NCBI RefSeq assembly: GCF_014288055.1
Contig: NZ_JACOPK010000002.1
Span: 248,001 to 312,000 of the forward strand
DNA length: 64,000 nt
Direction: 5' to 3'
DNA from: Agathobaculum hominis
Lineage (GTDB): Bacteria; Bacillota; Clostridia; Oscillospirales; Butyricicoccaceae
The notes beneath the pieces are model-generated. The model was not told the origin of the DNA. It ran no database searches and saw nothing but the letters and a program-made list of their open reading frames with translations. Shown here piece by piece: positions 42,973 to 50,577 of the stretch. How positions within the stretch are numbered: position 1 is the stretch's first letter; every line of letters starts with the position of its first letter. The translations under genes were made by a program, and so were the position numbers.

Positions 42973-43938
42973 CTAAGCGGCTGCTTTTTCGTTCAGCGAG
43001 ACAAGCTCGGTGCCGGGATAGTAGTGCGCGAGGATCTCGCGGTAGTCCGCGCCGTTTTCGGCCATGTATTTCGCGCCGTACTGCGACAGACCGACGCCGT
43101 GGCCGTAGCCGATGGTGTGGAAGGTAAGCGAGTCATCAGCGGTCGTGACCGTGAAATTGGTCGAGCGCAGACCGAACAGCTCGCGCACCGCCGTACCCTC
43201 GACCGTGACGCCGCCGAGCTTTACGGTTTTGATGCCGCCGGCGTCCGAGCGGACCGAGGCCTTGAACCAGGCGGAGGGCGGGCCGGAAAGATCGGCGGCA
43301 GGGAAGGCGGAGCCGGCCTTTTCGCGGAAATCGTCCGCTGAAACAGTGACAGCGCTCTCGTAGCCGTCAAAAGCCGTGCCGCCGGGACTGACCACGCTTT
43401 GCAGGTAGGGGACATCCTCGCCCCAGACATCGGCGGCGGACTCGGTGCGTGGGCCGCTGACACAGTGAAACACCGCCGCGATGGGAGCGCCCTCGCTCGT
43501 CAGGATTTCGCCTTCGGTGTCGCGGACTGCCGCACGGATGGCGGAGAGTTCATCCGTGCCGAATACGGAGACTGCGGGACTGCGGTAGGCGGCGCAGTGG
43601 CGGTAATCGTCGCACAGATCGGCGTCGGGATGGGCGTCCGGGCGTCCGCGGGACAGCTTGCACAGCGCATAGGTTCGTGCGGCAACCGCCTGCGCGCGCA
43701 GCGCCTCACGCGGAAAATCTGCCGGGATCTCCGCGGCGGTGACGCCCTCTACATAGCTTTCGAGCGTAAGTTCGGTCGGTTTGCCGTCGATCTGCACAGT
43801 CAGCGTTTCGTTTTCGGAAACGGCCGCCGTTTCGGCGGCGCCTTCGGCAGATTCATGTGAAATATCCTGCGGCCAGAGCATGGGCAGCAGGAAAAGCGCC
43901 GCCACGAGCAGCACGGCGGTAAACAGCAGTCGGCGCAC
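42973..43938 (-). CDS. spoIID: SpoIID/LytB-domain protein
   Basis: Cell-wall lytic protein of the engulfment machinery. Start set at GTG 43938, nine bases after GGGAG; an ATG at 43947 directly abuts that SD and is a less likely alternative. 321 aa, TM helix near the N-terminus (LLFTAVLLVAALFLLPML). SpoIID domain: AAEIPADFPREALRAQAVAARTYAL, catalytic-type Glu in AAEIP, and end TIGYGHGVGLSQYGAKYMAENG. A CATATACT box about 30 bp upstream of the start could be a sigma-E -10, which would fit mother-cell expression. Confidence 0.9.
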   Translation of the reverse strand: MRRLLFTAVLLVAALFLLPMLWPQDISHESAEGAAETAAVSENETLTVQIDGKPTELTLESYVEGVTAAEIPADFPREALRAQAVAARTYALCKLSRGRPDAHPDADLCDDYRHCAAYRSPAVSVFGTDELSAIRAAVRDTEGEILTSEGAPIAAVFHCVSGPRTESAADVWGEDVPYLQSVVSPGGTAFDGYESAVTVSADDFREKAGSAFPAADLSGPPSAWFKASVRSDAGGIKTVKLGGVTVEGTAVRELFGLRSTNFTVTTADDSLTFHTIGYGHGVGLSQYGAKYMAENGADYREILAHYYPGTELVSLNEKAAA

Positions 43939-44017
43939 AGGTCTCATCTCCCTTCGTTCTTCTGGGACAGTATATGCAATGAGTCCGAAAAACAGGACAC
44001 AAGCATACGGTTTTCTA

Positions 44018-44046
44018 TTGACATTGCTTCTGATTTGAAGTATTAT
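44018..44046 (+). promoter_or_regulatory. Promoter of the SOS-controlled operon
   Basis: TTGACA, 17-bp spacer, TATTAT. Confidence 0.85.
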
Positions 44047-44061
44047 GGAATTAAGAAAGAA

Positions 44062-44075
44062 CGAACAGATGTTCG
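44062..44075. promoter_or_regulatory. LexA (SOS) box
   Basis: CGAACAGATGTTCG, a perfect match to the Gram-positive LexA/DinR consensus CGAAC-RNRY-GTTCG, located just downstream of the predicted transcription start, where bound LexA would block the promoter. Confidence 0.85.
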
Positions 44076-44104
44076 ATAACGAAGGTACGAACGGGAGGTA
44101 CAAC

Positions 44105-44338
44105 ATGGAACTCTGCAAAATGGCTCAGGAATACCGCCGCAACACGGCGCTGCTCGAACTGCGCAAGAAACAGCTTCTGGCGGCAAAGCGTCACGCGAAG
44201 CAGTACGAGGTGAAATACAGGCTGATGCGGCGCATCCGCACGCTGAACGAAATGATAAACGAGAGCCGTCTGGCGGCGTTCGAAATGGAGAATTATTATG
44301 AAAAGGAGGGGGCGTATGTCGGGCGAACGGCAGTATGA
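44105..44338 (+). CDS. Small coiled-coil protein, SOS-regulated, unknown
   Basis: 77 aa from ATG 44105 after GGGAGGT; the longer in-frame ATG at 44045 lies inside the promoter. Sequence MELCKMAQEYRRN...: a long charged helix rich in Leu, Lys and Arg (LLELRKKQLLAAKRHAKQYEVKYRLMRRIRTLNEMI), likely a coiled coil. Overlaps the next gene by 23 nt. Not recognised. Confidence 0.75.
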   Translation: MELCKMAQEYRRNTALLELRKKQLLAAKRHAKQYEVKYRLMRRIRTLNEMINESRLAAFEMENYYEKEGAYVGRTAV

Positions 44339-44606
44339 CCGCTGTGCATATGAAAGCTATATTCGCGATCTCGGACAGGAGGACAGCACGCTGCGCGCGG
44401 CGTTCCGGACGGCATTTTTCGAGGCGATGCGCAGCGAACTGACCGCGCGGCAGTACGAGGTGCTGCGGCTGGAGACGGTCGAGGGGATGAACGGCAAGGA
44501 GGTCGCGGCGCGTCTCGGCATCACGCAGTCTGCGGTTTCGCGGCACAAGTCGCGCGGCATGAAGCGGCTTCGATCGCTGCTCTCGTATAACCTCGAGCTG
44601 CTCTAA
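44316..44606 (+). CDS. Sigma-70 region 4-like HTH protein, SOS-regulated
   Basis: 96 aa from ATG 44316 after AAGGAGG; overlaps the coiled-coil gene. The C-terminal half is a region 4 HTH: LTARQYEVLRLETVEGMNGKEVAARLGITQSAVSRHKSRGMKRLRSLL. There is no region 2, so it cannot act as a normal sigma factor alone; it may need a partner, and the coupled coiled-coil protein is a candidate. Single-operon control by a LexA box is the striking feature. A family B element starts right after the stop. Confidence 0.8.
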   Translation: MSGERQYDRCAYESYIRDLGQEDSTLRAAFRTAFFEAMRSELTARQYEVLRLETVEGMNGKEVAARLGITQSAVSRHKSRGMKRLRSLLSYNLELL

Positions 44607-44870
44607 GGGGGACGCTGTCCCCCTTAGATACGCCCCCGGTTCCTGACGAAACCGGGGGCGATAACCCCCTCTCGTCCGCACAGCGGACGAGGCCGCGCCG
44701 CCGCGGCGCGGGCAGAGGTAAGAAAGTCAGGTACACGCCCCGACTTTCTTGGAGATTTTTAAGCGGCGCTCCGCGGAGCGCCTGTCCTGCCTGTTTTGCC
44801 GAAGGCAAAATGCGGCAGGAGAAAGCGCGCAAAGCGCGCAAAAGGCACGCCGTCGGCGTGCCTTTTATTT
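44607..44870 (+). repeat. Multi-hairpin intergenic element, family B copy 4
   Basis: Hairpins: GGGGGAC/GTCCCCC, CCCCCGGTT/AACCGGGGG, GTCCGC/GCGGAC, GCCGCGCCGCCGCGGCGCGG, AAGAAAGTC/GACTTTCTT, GGCGCT/AGCGCC, TTTTGCCGAAGGCAAAA, AGCGCGC/GCGCGC, GGCACGCC/GGCGTGCC. Every step matches copy 2, with stems altered on both arms. Confidence 0.8.
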
Positions 44871-44874
44871 GATA

Positions 44875-44945
44875 GCTTTCGGACGTCCGTGTTCTGCGGA
44901 GTCAGAACACAGCTTGTCGGGAAAACGAAGTTTTTCGACTGCTTA
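44875..44945 (-). repeat. Multi-hairpin intergenic element, family A copy 8 (partial, inverted)
   Basis: On the minus strand: GTCGAAAAACTTCG..., GTGTTCTG/CAGAACAC and GGACGTCCGAAAG. It joins family B copy 4 at the GGCACGCC hairpin, the same junction as near 9.98 kb. The segment 44946-45238 shows no gene I can support. Confidence 0.65.
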
Positions 44946-45238
44946 AAAGAAAAACGCGACATCAGGCCGCGCATTTGCACCGCCCCGTCGCGTTTCTTGG
45001 CAATAAATAAAAACGGCGGCAGGGAGTAGTCTCAAACCTACCACCGAACTTGTGAACACATTATACATCGATTCCCGGCCGGACGGCAAGATAAAAAATT
45101 CACAAAATCGAGTTTACACCTTTTCAACATTTGTACAAAATTACAGGACGGTTACAGGCCGTCCTGCGCGCAACGGAAGCACGCAGGAAAAGAGCGCGTT
45201 TTTCGGTAGAAAAGATAGAGATTTTACGCGGATTTCTC

Positions 45239-45267
45239 TTTACAAAAGGCATGCGGTGTGTTATCCT
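45239..45267 (+). promoter_or_regulatory. rpsO promoter
   Basis: TTTACA, 17-bp spacer, TATCCT, with TATATATACT immediately after. The ~115-nt leader to rpsO may hold an S15 autoregulatory structure. Confidence 0.6.
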
Positions 45268-45390
45268 ATATATACTGTTGCCCCATGCTTAGCTGTCGGA
45301 TAACCGGACGCGTTCCTATCGCTCCATTTCACCAAGCCGCGGCCCAGCCTGAGGGTACAAAAATCATATTTTCGAAAGGTGAAAACGAAC

Positions 45391-45657
45391 ATGATCCGTA
45401 AGGAAGACAAGACTGCCGTTATCGAGGCAAACCGCACCCACGCTACCGACACCGGTTCCCCGGAGGTTCAGGTTGCAATTCTGACCGCCCGCATCAAGGA
45501 GCTCACCGAGCACCTGAAGGTACACAAGAAGGACAACCACTCCCGCCGCGGCCTGCTGAAGATGGTTGGTCAGCGCCGTTCCATGCTGGCTTACCTGCAG
45601 AAGAAGGACATCAACCGCTACCGCGCTCTGATCGCTAAGCTGGGTATCCGTAAGTAA
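45391..45657 (+). CDS. rpsO: 30S ribosomal protein S15
   Basis: 88 aa, MIRKEDKTAVIEANRTHATDTGSPEVQVAILTARI..., the normal S15 length. ATG 45391 is about nine bases after GAAAGG; a GTG four codons upstream overlaps that site. Next to pnp, as in most bacteria. Confidence 0.97.
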   Translation: MIRKEDKTAVIEANRTHATDTGSPEVQVAILTARIKELTEHLKVHKKDNHSRRGLLKMVGQRRSMLAYLQKKDINRYRALIAKLGIRK

Positions 45658-45670
45658 GAAACGTTTTATA

Positions 45671-45697
45671 GGGGAGCAGTCTGCTCCCCTGTTTCTA
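45671..45697 (+). terminator. Terminator after rpsO
   Basis: GGGGAGCA-GTC-TGCTCCCC followed by TGTTTCT; modest T-run, so partial readthrough into pnp is plausible. Confidence 0.6.
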
Positions 45698-45741
45698 TAC
45701 CTGCGAAAAAAGCATCTGCTTTCCCCAAGGAAGTTTATCAA

Positions 45742-45830
45742 CCGGGCGGCATAAACCTGCTTTTTAGCGTTTGAAAGAGGGACGAGGGCAGCTTCGCTCC
45801 TGTTTCAAGTGCTAAAAGCCGGTGCCGCCC
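45742..45830 (+). promoter_or_regulatory. Structured leader of pnp
   Basis: Nested inverted repeats: outer GGGCGGCA (45744-45751) with TGCCGCCC (45823-45830), inner TTTTAGC (45762-45768) with GCTAAAA (45811-45817) and TTTGAAA with TTTCAA, around a small GC-rich top. It ends 15 nt before the pnp SD. By analogy with other bacteria, where PNPase represses its own mRNA after RNase III cleavage of a leader duplex, this is a likely autoregulatory stem. Confidence 0.65.
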
Positions 45831-45855
45831 TCCAAAAATCAAAGGAGGAAACAAA

Positions 45856-47979
45856 ATGGCAAATATCAACCACTTTGACTTCAAAAACTACCGCGTTTTT
45901 GAGACCGAGATCGCCGGCCGCAAGCTGACCGTCGAGACCGGCAAGATGGCGCAGCTGGCAAACGGCTCTTGCCTCGTCCGCTACGGCGAGACCGCAGTCC
46001 TCGTTACCGCCACCGCATCCGCAAAGCCGCGCGACGGCATCGACTTTTTCCCGCTCTCCGTTGACTTCGAGGAGCGCATGTACGCCGTAGGCCGCATCCC
46101 CGGCTCCTTCATGCGCCGCGAGGGCCGTCCGTCCGAGAAGGCGATCCTGTCCTCCCGTCAGATCGACCGCCCGATGCGTCCGCTGTTCCCGAAGGACCTG
46201 CGCAACGACGTTTCCATCGTCTGCACCGTTCTCGAGAACGATTATGACAACTCTCCCGAGGTAGTCGCTCTGCTGGGCGCTTCCATCGCGGTCTCCATCT
46301 CCGACATCCCGTTCGACTACGTTGTAGCCGGCTGCCAGGTCGGCATCGTCGACGGCAAGACCGTCATCAACCCGACCTCCGAGCAGCGCAAGGTTTCCGA
46401 GATGGATGTTACCCTGTGCGCGACCAAGGACAAGATCGTCATGATCGAGGCCGGCGCGAAGGAAGTTCCGGAGGACGAGATGTTTAACGCCCTCATGGAG
46501 GCTCATGAGGAGCTGAAAAAGGTCTGCGCGTTCATCCAGTCCATCAAGGACGAGATCGGCAAGCCGAAGTTCGAGTATGAGCATCACGACATCGACCACG
46601 ACCTGTTCGACAAGCTCGAGGCAGAGTGCAACGACAAGTTCGAGGCCGCTATGGATACCGACGACAAGACCGTCCGCGACGCAGGCGTTCGCGAGATCGT
46701 TGACGCATTCGAGGCGACCCTGTCCGACGAGTACAAGGAAGAGCACGACGCAAACCTCGCTGAGTGCGTAGACAAGCTTCAGAAGAAGATCGTCCGCCGC
46801 TGGCTGGCAAACGGCAAGCGCGTCGACGGCCGCGGCATGGAGGAAGTCCGTCCGCTGGCTGCTGAGGTTCACGTTCTGCCGCGCGTTCACGGTTCCGGCA
46901 TGTTCACCCGCGGTCAGACCCAGGTTCTGACGCTCTGCACCCTCGGCACGCTGGGCGATGCACAGGAGCTCGACACCATCTTCGAGGAGAAGGAAAAGCG
47001 TTATATCCATCACTACAACTTCCCGTCCTTCTCTGTTGGCGAGACCCGTCCGTCCCGCGGCCCCGGCCGTCGTGAGATCGGTCACGGCGCTCTGGCTGAG
47101 CGCGCTCTGCTGCCGGTCATCCCGCCGGTAAGCGAGTTCCCGTACGCTCTGCGTCTGGTTTCCGAGGTCATCTCCTCCAACGGCTCCACTTCTCAGGGCT
47201 CTGTCTGCGGTTCCACGCTGGCTCTGATGGATGCAGGCGTTCCGATCAAGGCGCCGGTTGCCGGCATTTCCTGCGGTCTGATCACCGACGGCGGTCAGGA
47301 GACCACCTTCACCGATATTCAGGGCGTTGAGGACTTCTACGGCGACATGGACTTCAAGGTAGCTGGTACCAAGAAGGGCATCACCGCGATTCAGGTCGAC
47401 ATCAAGGTCGACGGCCTGACCCCGAACATCATCAAGCAGGCGTTCGAAAAGTGCCGCGTTGCCCGTTACGGCATTCTGGACGAGATCATGCTTAAGGCTA
47501 TCCCGCAGCCGCGTGAGGATGTTTCCGACTGGGCTCCGAAGATGACCACCATGCACATCAACCCGGACAAGATCCGCGAAGTTATCGGCAAGGGCGGTTC
47601 TGTGATCCAGAACATCGTTGCTGAGTCCGGCGCAAAGGTCGACATCGAGGACGACGGCACCGTCACCATCGCCGCTGTCAAGGCGACCGACGCTGACAAG
47701 GCAAGAAAGATGATCGAAGCGATCGTCAAGGAGCCGGAGCCGGGCGAGATCTACTACGGCAAGGTCGTTCGCCTGATGAACTTCGGCGCGTTCGTCAACC
47801 TGCTGCCGGGCAAGGACGGCATGGTTCACATTTCCAAGATGGCTGACCACCGCATCGAGAAGGTCGAGGACGCTGTCAAGGAAGGCGACATGGTCTGGGT
47901 CAAGGTCATGGAGATCGACGACAAGGGCCGCGTAAACCTGTCCATGAAGGACGTAAAGCCGGAAGAAAAGGTCAAGTAA
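45856..47979 (+). CDS. pnp: Polyribonucleotide nucleotidyltransferase (PNPase)
   Basis: 3'-5' phosphorolytic exoribonuclease, 707 aa. Two RNase PH domains (first: GSCLVRYGETAVLVTATAS; second: HGSGMFTRGQTQVLTLCTLG) joined by an alpha-helical linker, then KH (PDKIREVIGKGGSVIQNI) and S1 (GEIYYGKVVRLMNFGAFVNLLPGKDGMVHISKM). SD AAAGGAGG. Preceded by a strong leader structure. Confidence 0.97.
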   Translation: MANINHFDFKNYRVFETEIAGRKLTVETGKMAQLANGSCLVRYGETAVLVTATASAKPRDGIDFFPLSVDFEERMYAVGRIPGSFMRREGRPSEKAILSSRQIDRPMRPLFPKDLRNDVSIVCTVLENDYDNSPEVVALLGASIAVSISDIPFDYVVAGCQVGIVDGKTVINPTSEQRKVSEMDVTLCATKDKIVMIEAGAKEVPEDEMFNALMEAHEELKKVCAFIQSIKDEIGKPKFEYEHHDIDHDLFDKLEAECNDKFEAAMDTDDKTVRDAGVREIVDAFEATLSDEYKEEHDANLAECVDKLQKKIVRRWLANGKRVDGRGMEEVRPLAAEVHVLPRVHGSGMFTRGQTQVLTLCTLGTLGDAQELDTIFEEKEKRYIHHYNFPSFSVGETRPSRGPGRREIGHGALAERALLPVIPPVSEFPYALRLVSEVISSNGSTSQGSVCGSTLALMDAGVPIKAPVAGISCGLITDGGQETTFTDIQGVEDFYGDMDFKVAGTKKGITAIQVDIKVDGLTPNIIKQAFEKCRVARYGILDEIMLKAIPQPREDVSDWAPKMTTMHINPDKIREVIGKGGSVIQNIVAESGAKVDIEDDGTVTIAAVKATDADKARKMIEAIVKEPEPGEIYYGKVVRLMNFGAFVNLLPGKDGMVHISKMADHRIEKVEDAVKEGDMVWVKVMEIDDKGRVNLSMKDVKPEEKVK

Positions 47980-47994
47980 TCCGGTCTGAAATAA

Positions 47995-48039
47995 AAAAAG
48001 GGCTTCAGTGCGAAACGTGCTGAAGCCTTTTCCTTTTTA
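47995..48039 (+). terminator. Terminator of pnp
   Basis: AAGGGCTTCAG/CTGAAGCCTT stem followed by TTCCTTTTTAT. Confidence 0.85.
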
Positions 48040-48092
48040 TTTTATCATATCCTGTCGGCTCATGAAATTGTTTCCCTTTCAAAAGACGGGGG

Positions 48093-48106
48093 AACTGTGC
48101 TATAAT
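48093..48106 (+). promoter_or_regulatory. Promoter of dnaD-dnaI
   Basis: Extended -10 GTGC-TATAAT (TATAAT at 48101-48106), 40 nt before the dnaD start; weak TTCAAA at the -35 position (48078-48083). Confidence 0.6.
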
Positions 48107-48146
48107 GGAATGCAAAGAAAAATCGACGGAAGGGAAGGACAAGCCT

Positions 48147-49100
48147 ATGACCTCTGTGCTGCTGCCCGAGGGCGAGCTGCGCGTGGCGCGGTGCGATACA
48201 CTTGACAAGCTGATCGCGGTCGGTGACGGCGACGCTGCGCTGCTTTACCTTTATATCCTGCGTCACGGCAGCGAGGACGGCCGGACGGCTGCGCGTGCGC
48301 TCCATTTATCCGACGAGCGCTACGAGCGCGCGGCGTTCACGCTCAACAATCTGAGCGCGCCGGCTGCCGAGACGAAAAATACCGAAAAGAGCGAAAATGC
48401 CGCGCCGCAGTACACAGCAGCCGAGCTTCGCCGCGCACGAAACGAGGACGGCGAGTTCTCCGCTGTATGCGATGCCGCGGAGAATGCCTTCGGCCGCGCG
48501 CTCACCGAGGGCATGCTGCGCAGCCTGCTGACCGCCTATGACCATCTCGGACTGGACGGCGGCGCGATCATCGAGCTGCTCAGCTACCTCAAGAACGAAA
48601 AGGGCGAGGTGCGCCTGTCCGACATCAAGCGCGAGACCTATCAGTGGGCGGACATGGGCATCGTCAACGCGCAGGACGCGCAGCAGTATCTGGCGCGGCG
48701 CGTCAACGAAAAGCCGTTCATCGAGGCGCTCTACCGTGCGCTCGGCGCGGACCCGGCGCAGCCGGCCCCCAAGGAGCAGCGCGTCTGCCGCTTTGCGCTC
48801 GCGCACGGCTTCCCGGCGGAGTCGGTCGAGCTGGCTGTCCGCCGCACCGAGGCGCATCAGGGCCATCGCAGTCTGGATTATACGCTCGGCATCCTGCGCC
48901 AGTGGGAAAAGAGCGGCGTACATACTATCAGCGAGATCACGGCGCTCGAGCCGGAGAGCCGCACGGCGGCGGTCGCTGTCGGCCAGACCGAGGCGCAGCC
49001 GACGGACAGCGGTACGCTCGCGGACTGGGAGCAGGCATGGCTCGCGCAAAAGGAAGAGATCAGACGGAGAATGAAGGAGGCGGAAGCGAATGGCTTATGA
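48147..49100 (+). CDS. DnaD-domain replication/primosome protein
   Basis: 317 aa from ATG 48147, seven bases after AAGGA; an earlier in-frame ATG sits on the promoter. N-terminal winged-helix part (RVARCDTLDKLI...LHLSDERYERAAFTLNNL) and a DnaD domain ~105-205 (FGRALTEGMLRSLLTAYDHLGLDGGAIIELLSYLKNEKGEV) with the W-aromatic motif. A Glu/Arg-rich helical end (LADWEQAWLAQKEEIRRRMKEAEA). Overlaps the DnaI-like loader gene by 11 nt, so both act in helicase loading. Confidence 0.9.
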   Translation: MTSVLLPEGELRVARCDTLDKLIAVGDGDAALLYLYILRHGSEDGRTAARALHLSDERYERAAFTLNNLSAPAAETKNTEKSENAAPQYTAAELRRARNEDGEFSAVCDAAENAFGRALTEGMLRSLLTAYDHLGLDGGAIIELLSYLKNEKGEVRLSDIKRETYQWADMGIVNAQDAQQYLARRVNEKPFIEALYRALGADPAQPAPKEQRVCRFALAHGFPAESVELAVRRTEAHQGHRSLDYTLGILRQWEKSGVHTISEITALEPESRTAAVAVGQTEAQPTDSGTLADWEQAWLAQKEEIRRRMKEAEANGL

Positions 49101-50091
49101 TAGGAAACTGCTTTCTGCGGCGCGCAGGGAGCTGGAGCGCGACCGCGAGGCGCATGAGGACGAGCTGGAGGCGCGCCGCCGGGACGTCTATGCAAGGGAG
49201 CCGCGTATCCGCGCCATCGACCGCGAGCTTTCTGCGACCGCTATTCAGGTGCTCCGCGCGGCGCTCGAGCAGGGAAGTGACCCGGAAAAGGCGATCGCGT
49301 CGCTGCGGGAACGCAACCTGGGTTTGCAGGAGGAGCGTTCGCGCCTGCTGCGCGGTCTGGGTCTGCCGGCCGACTGGCTGACGAACAGGCCGATGTGCGA
49401 AAAATGCGGCGACACCGGATATGAGGGCGCGGCGACCTGCGAATGCGTCAAGCGCCGCTATGCCCGTCTGCTCAAGCAGCAGCTTTCCTCCGTTCTTCCC
49501 ATCGAGGATCAGAATTTTGAAAAGTTCAATCTCAGCTATTACTCGCCGCGGATCGACCCGAATATGCACGACTCACCGCTGGAAAACATAAAGGTCAATC
49601 TGTTTGAGTGCAAGGCATATGCACGGAATTTCGGCGAAAACTCGCCCAATCTGCTGCTGTACGGCTCGACCGGACTCGGCAAGACCTTCCTCTCCACCTG
49701 CGTGGCGGAAGCGGTCTCGGCGCGCGGCTTTTCGGTCGCCTACGACACCGCCATCAACATCATCGCCGCCTACGAGACCATCAAGTTCGGCAACGGCGAC
49801 GGCGCGGCGGCGGCGGAGCGCGCGGCGCGGTATGAGCGCGCCGACCTGCTCATCATCGACGACATGGGCACCGAAATGGGCACCGCGTTCACGGTCTCCG
49901 CACTCTACAACCTCATCAACAACCGCCTGATGGCGCACCGTCCGATGATCGTCAACACCAATCTGCTGCCCGACGAGCTGAAAAAGCGCTATTCGCCTGC
50001 CGTGGCGTCGCGCCTGCTCGGCGAATTCAAGCAGCTGCGCTTTTTCGGAGACGACATCCGCATGCTCAAGAGCCGGATGCACAACCGTTAA
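49090..50091 (+). CDS. dnaI: Helicase-loading ATPase (DnaI/DnaC-like)
   Basis: 333 aa. N-terminal coiled coil (RRELERDREAHEDELEARR), zinc cysteines CEKCGDTGYEGAATCEC, then AAA+ with Walker A YGSTGLGKTFLST and Walker B LLIIDDMGTEM, sensor TNLLPDELKKRYS. Loads the replicative helicase. SD AAGGAGG inside the end of the preceding gene. Confidence 0.93.
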   Translation: MAYDRKLLSAARRELERDREAHEDELEARRRDVYAREPRIRAIDRELSATAIQVLRAALEQGSDPEKAIASLRERNLGLQEERSRLLRGLGLPADWLTNRPMCEKCGDTGYEGAATCECVKRRYARLLKQQLSSVLPIEDQNFEKFNLSYYSPRIDPNMHDSPLENIKVNLFECKAYARNFGENSPNLLLYGSTGLGKTFLSTCVAEAVSARGFSVAYDTAINIIAAYETIKFGNGDGAAAAERAARYERADLLIIDDMGTEMGTAFTVSALYNLINNRLMAHRPMIVNTNLLPDELKKRYSPAVASRLLGEFKQLRFFGDDIRMLKSRMHNR

Positions 50092-50097
50092 AAATCT

Positions 50098-50151
50098 TTC
50101 AAAGACTGTTCAAAAACTGTTCACACATTACGGGGCGAAGTGCGGTATACT
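50098..50151 (+). promoter_or_regulatory. Promoter of tandem sRNA 1, three 11-bp direct repeats
   Basis: TTCAAA (50098), TTCAAA (50109), TTCACA (50120), each 11 bp apart, then 20 bp to TATACT (50146-50151). Same architecture as the htrA promoter. Confidence 0.75.
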
Positions 50152-50157
50152 GACATT

Positions 50158-50289
50158 GTCAGCAAGGGAAGCCGCAATCCCGAAGCTGACGACCTACCGA
50201 TCTTTTTATTTCTCTTTTTTACCCCCTTTTATTTTGTGAATGACGGAAAACGCCCCGAACTCGTTCCCCCGCGAGCCGGGGTGTTTTTC
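50158..50289 (+). ncRNA. Tandem small RNA 1
   Basis: Predicted start at G50158. Parts: a 5' hairpin GTCAGC/GCTGAC with inner GGGA/TCCC, a pyrimidine-rich single-stranded linker (TTTTTATTTCTCTTTTTTAC plus CCCCC), then a terminator stem AAAACGCCCCG/CGGGGTGTTTT whose loop is TTCCCCC. No reading frame with an SD. It is the first of three paralogues. UCCCC loops in Gram-positive sRNAs pair with Shine-Dalgarno sequences. Confidence 0.75.
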
Positions 50290-50344
50290 TGTCCGTTTGC
50301 AGGAAAATGTGCTCTGATCGCCGCGTCAGCGCTGTTAAGAATTT

Positions 50345-50398
50345 TTCAAAGACTGTTCAAAAACGGTTCACACATCGGCGCGGAAAGTGCGGTATACT
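50345..50398 (+). promoter_or_regulatory. Promoter of tandem sRNA 2, three 11-bp direct repeats
   Basis: TTCAAA (50345), TTCAAA (50356), TTCACA (50367), then 20 bp to TATACT (50393-50398). Confidence 0.75.
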
Positions 50399-50404
50399 GA
50401 ATAT

Positions 50405-50539
50405 GTCGAAAGGAAGTTCCCCCTTCTTCCGATCGACAGACAAGTTTGATTCTTTTTTCTTTTTCTTTTCCCCTCTTTTTTCGAACAGCGAAAGCGCTCC
50501 GCAGATCCGGCATCCCCCTGCCGGGTGCGGAGCGTTTTC
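50405..50539 (+). ncRNA. Tandem small RNA 2
   Basis: 5' hairpin GTCGA/TCGAC with inner GAAG-TTCCCC-CTTC, pyrimidine-rich linker (CTTTTTCTTTTCCCCTC), terminator AAAGCGCTCCGC/GCGGAGCGTTTT with an upper CCGGCA/TGCCGG stem and loop TCCCCC. The sequence differs from copies 1 and 3 but the order of parts is the same. Confidence 0.75.
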
Positions 50540-50577
50540 GTCTGTCCGGAGGGGCGTTTTTCCGCCGAAACAAATCT

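Noticed and set aside
45105..45160. TTCACA/TTTACA/TTCAAC-like hexamers upstream of rpsO
   Set aside because: Spacings are 14 and 10 bp, not 11, and there is no -10 at the right distance.
45805..47850. 681-codon open frame opposite pnp
   Set aside because: Antisense shadow; pnp motifs are unambiguous on the plus strand.
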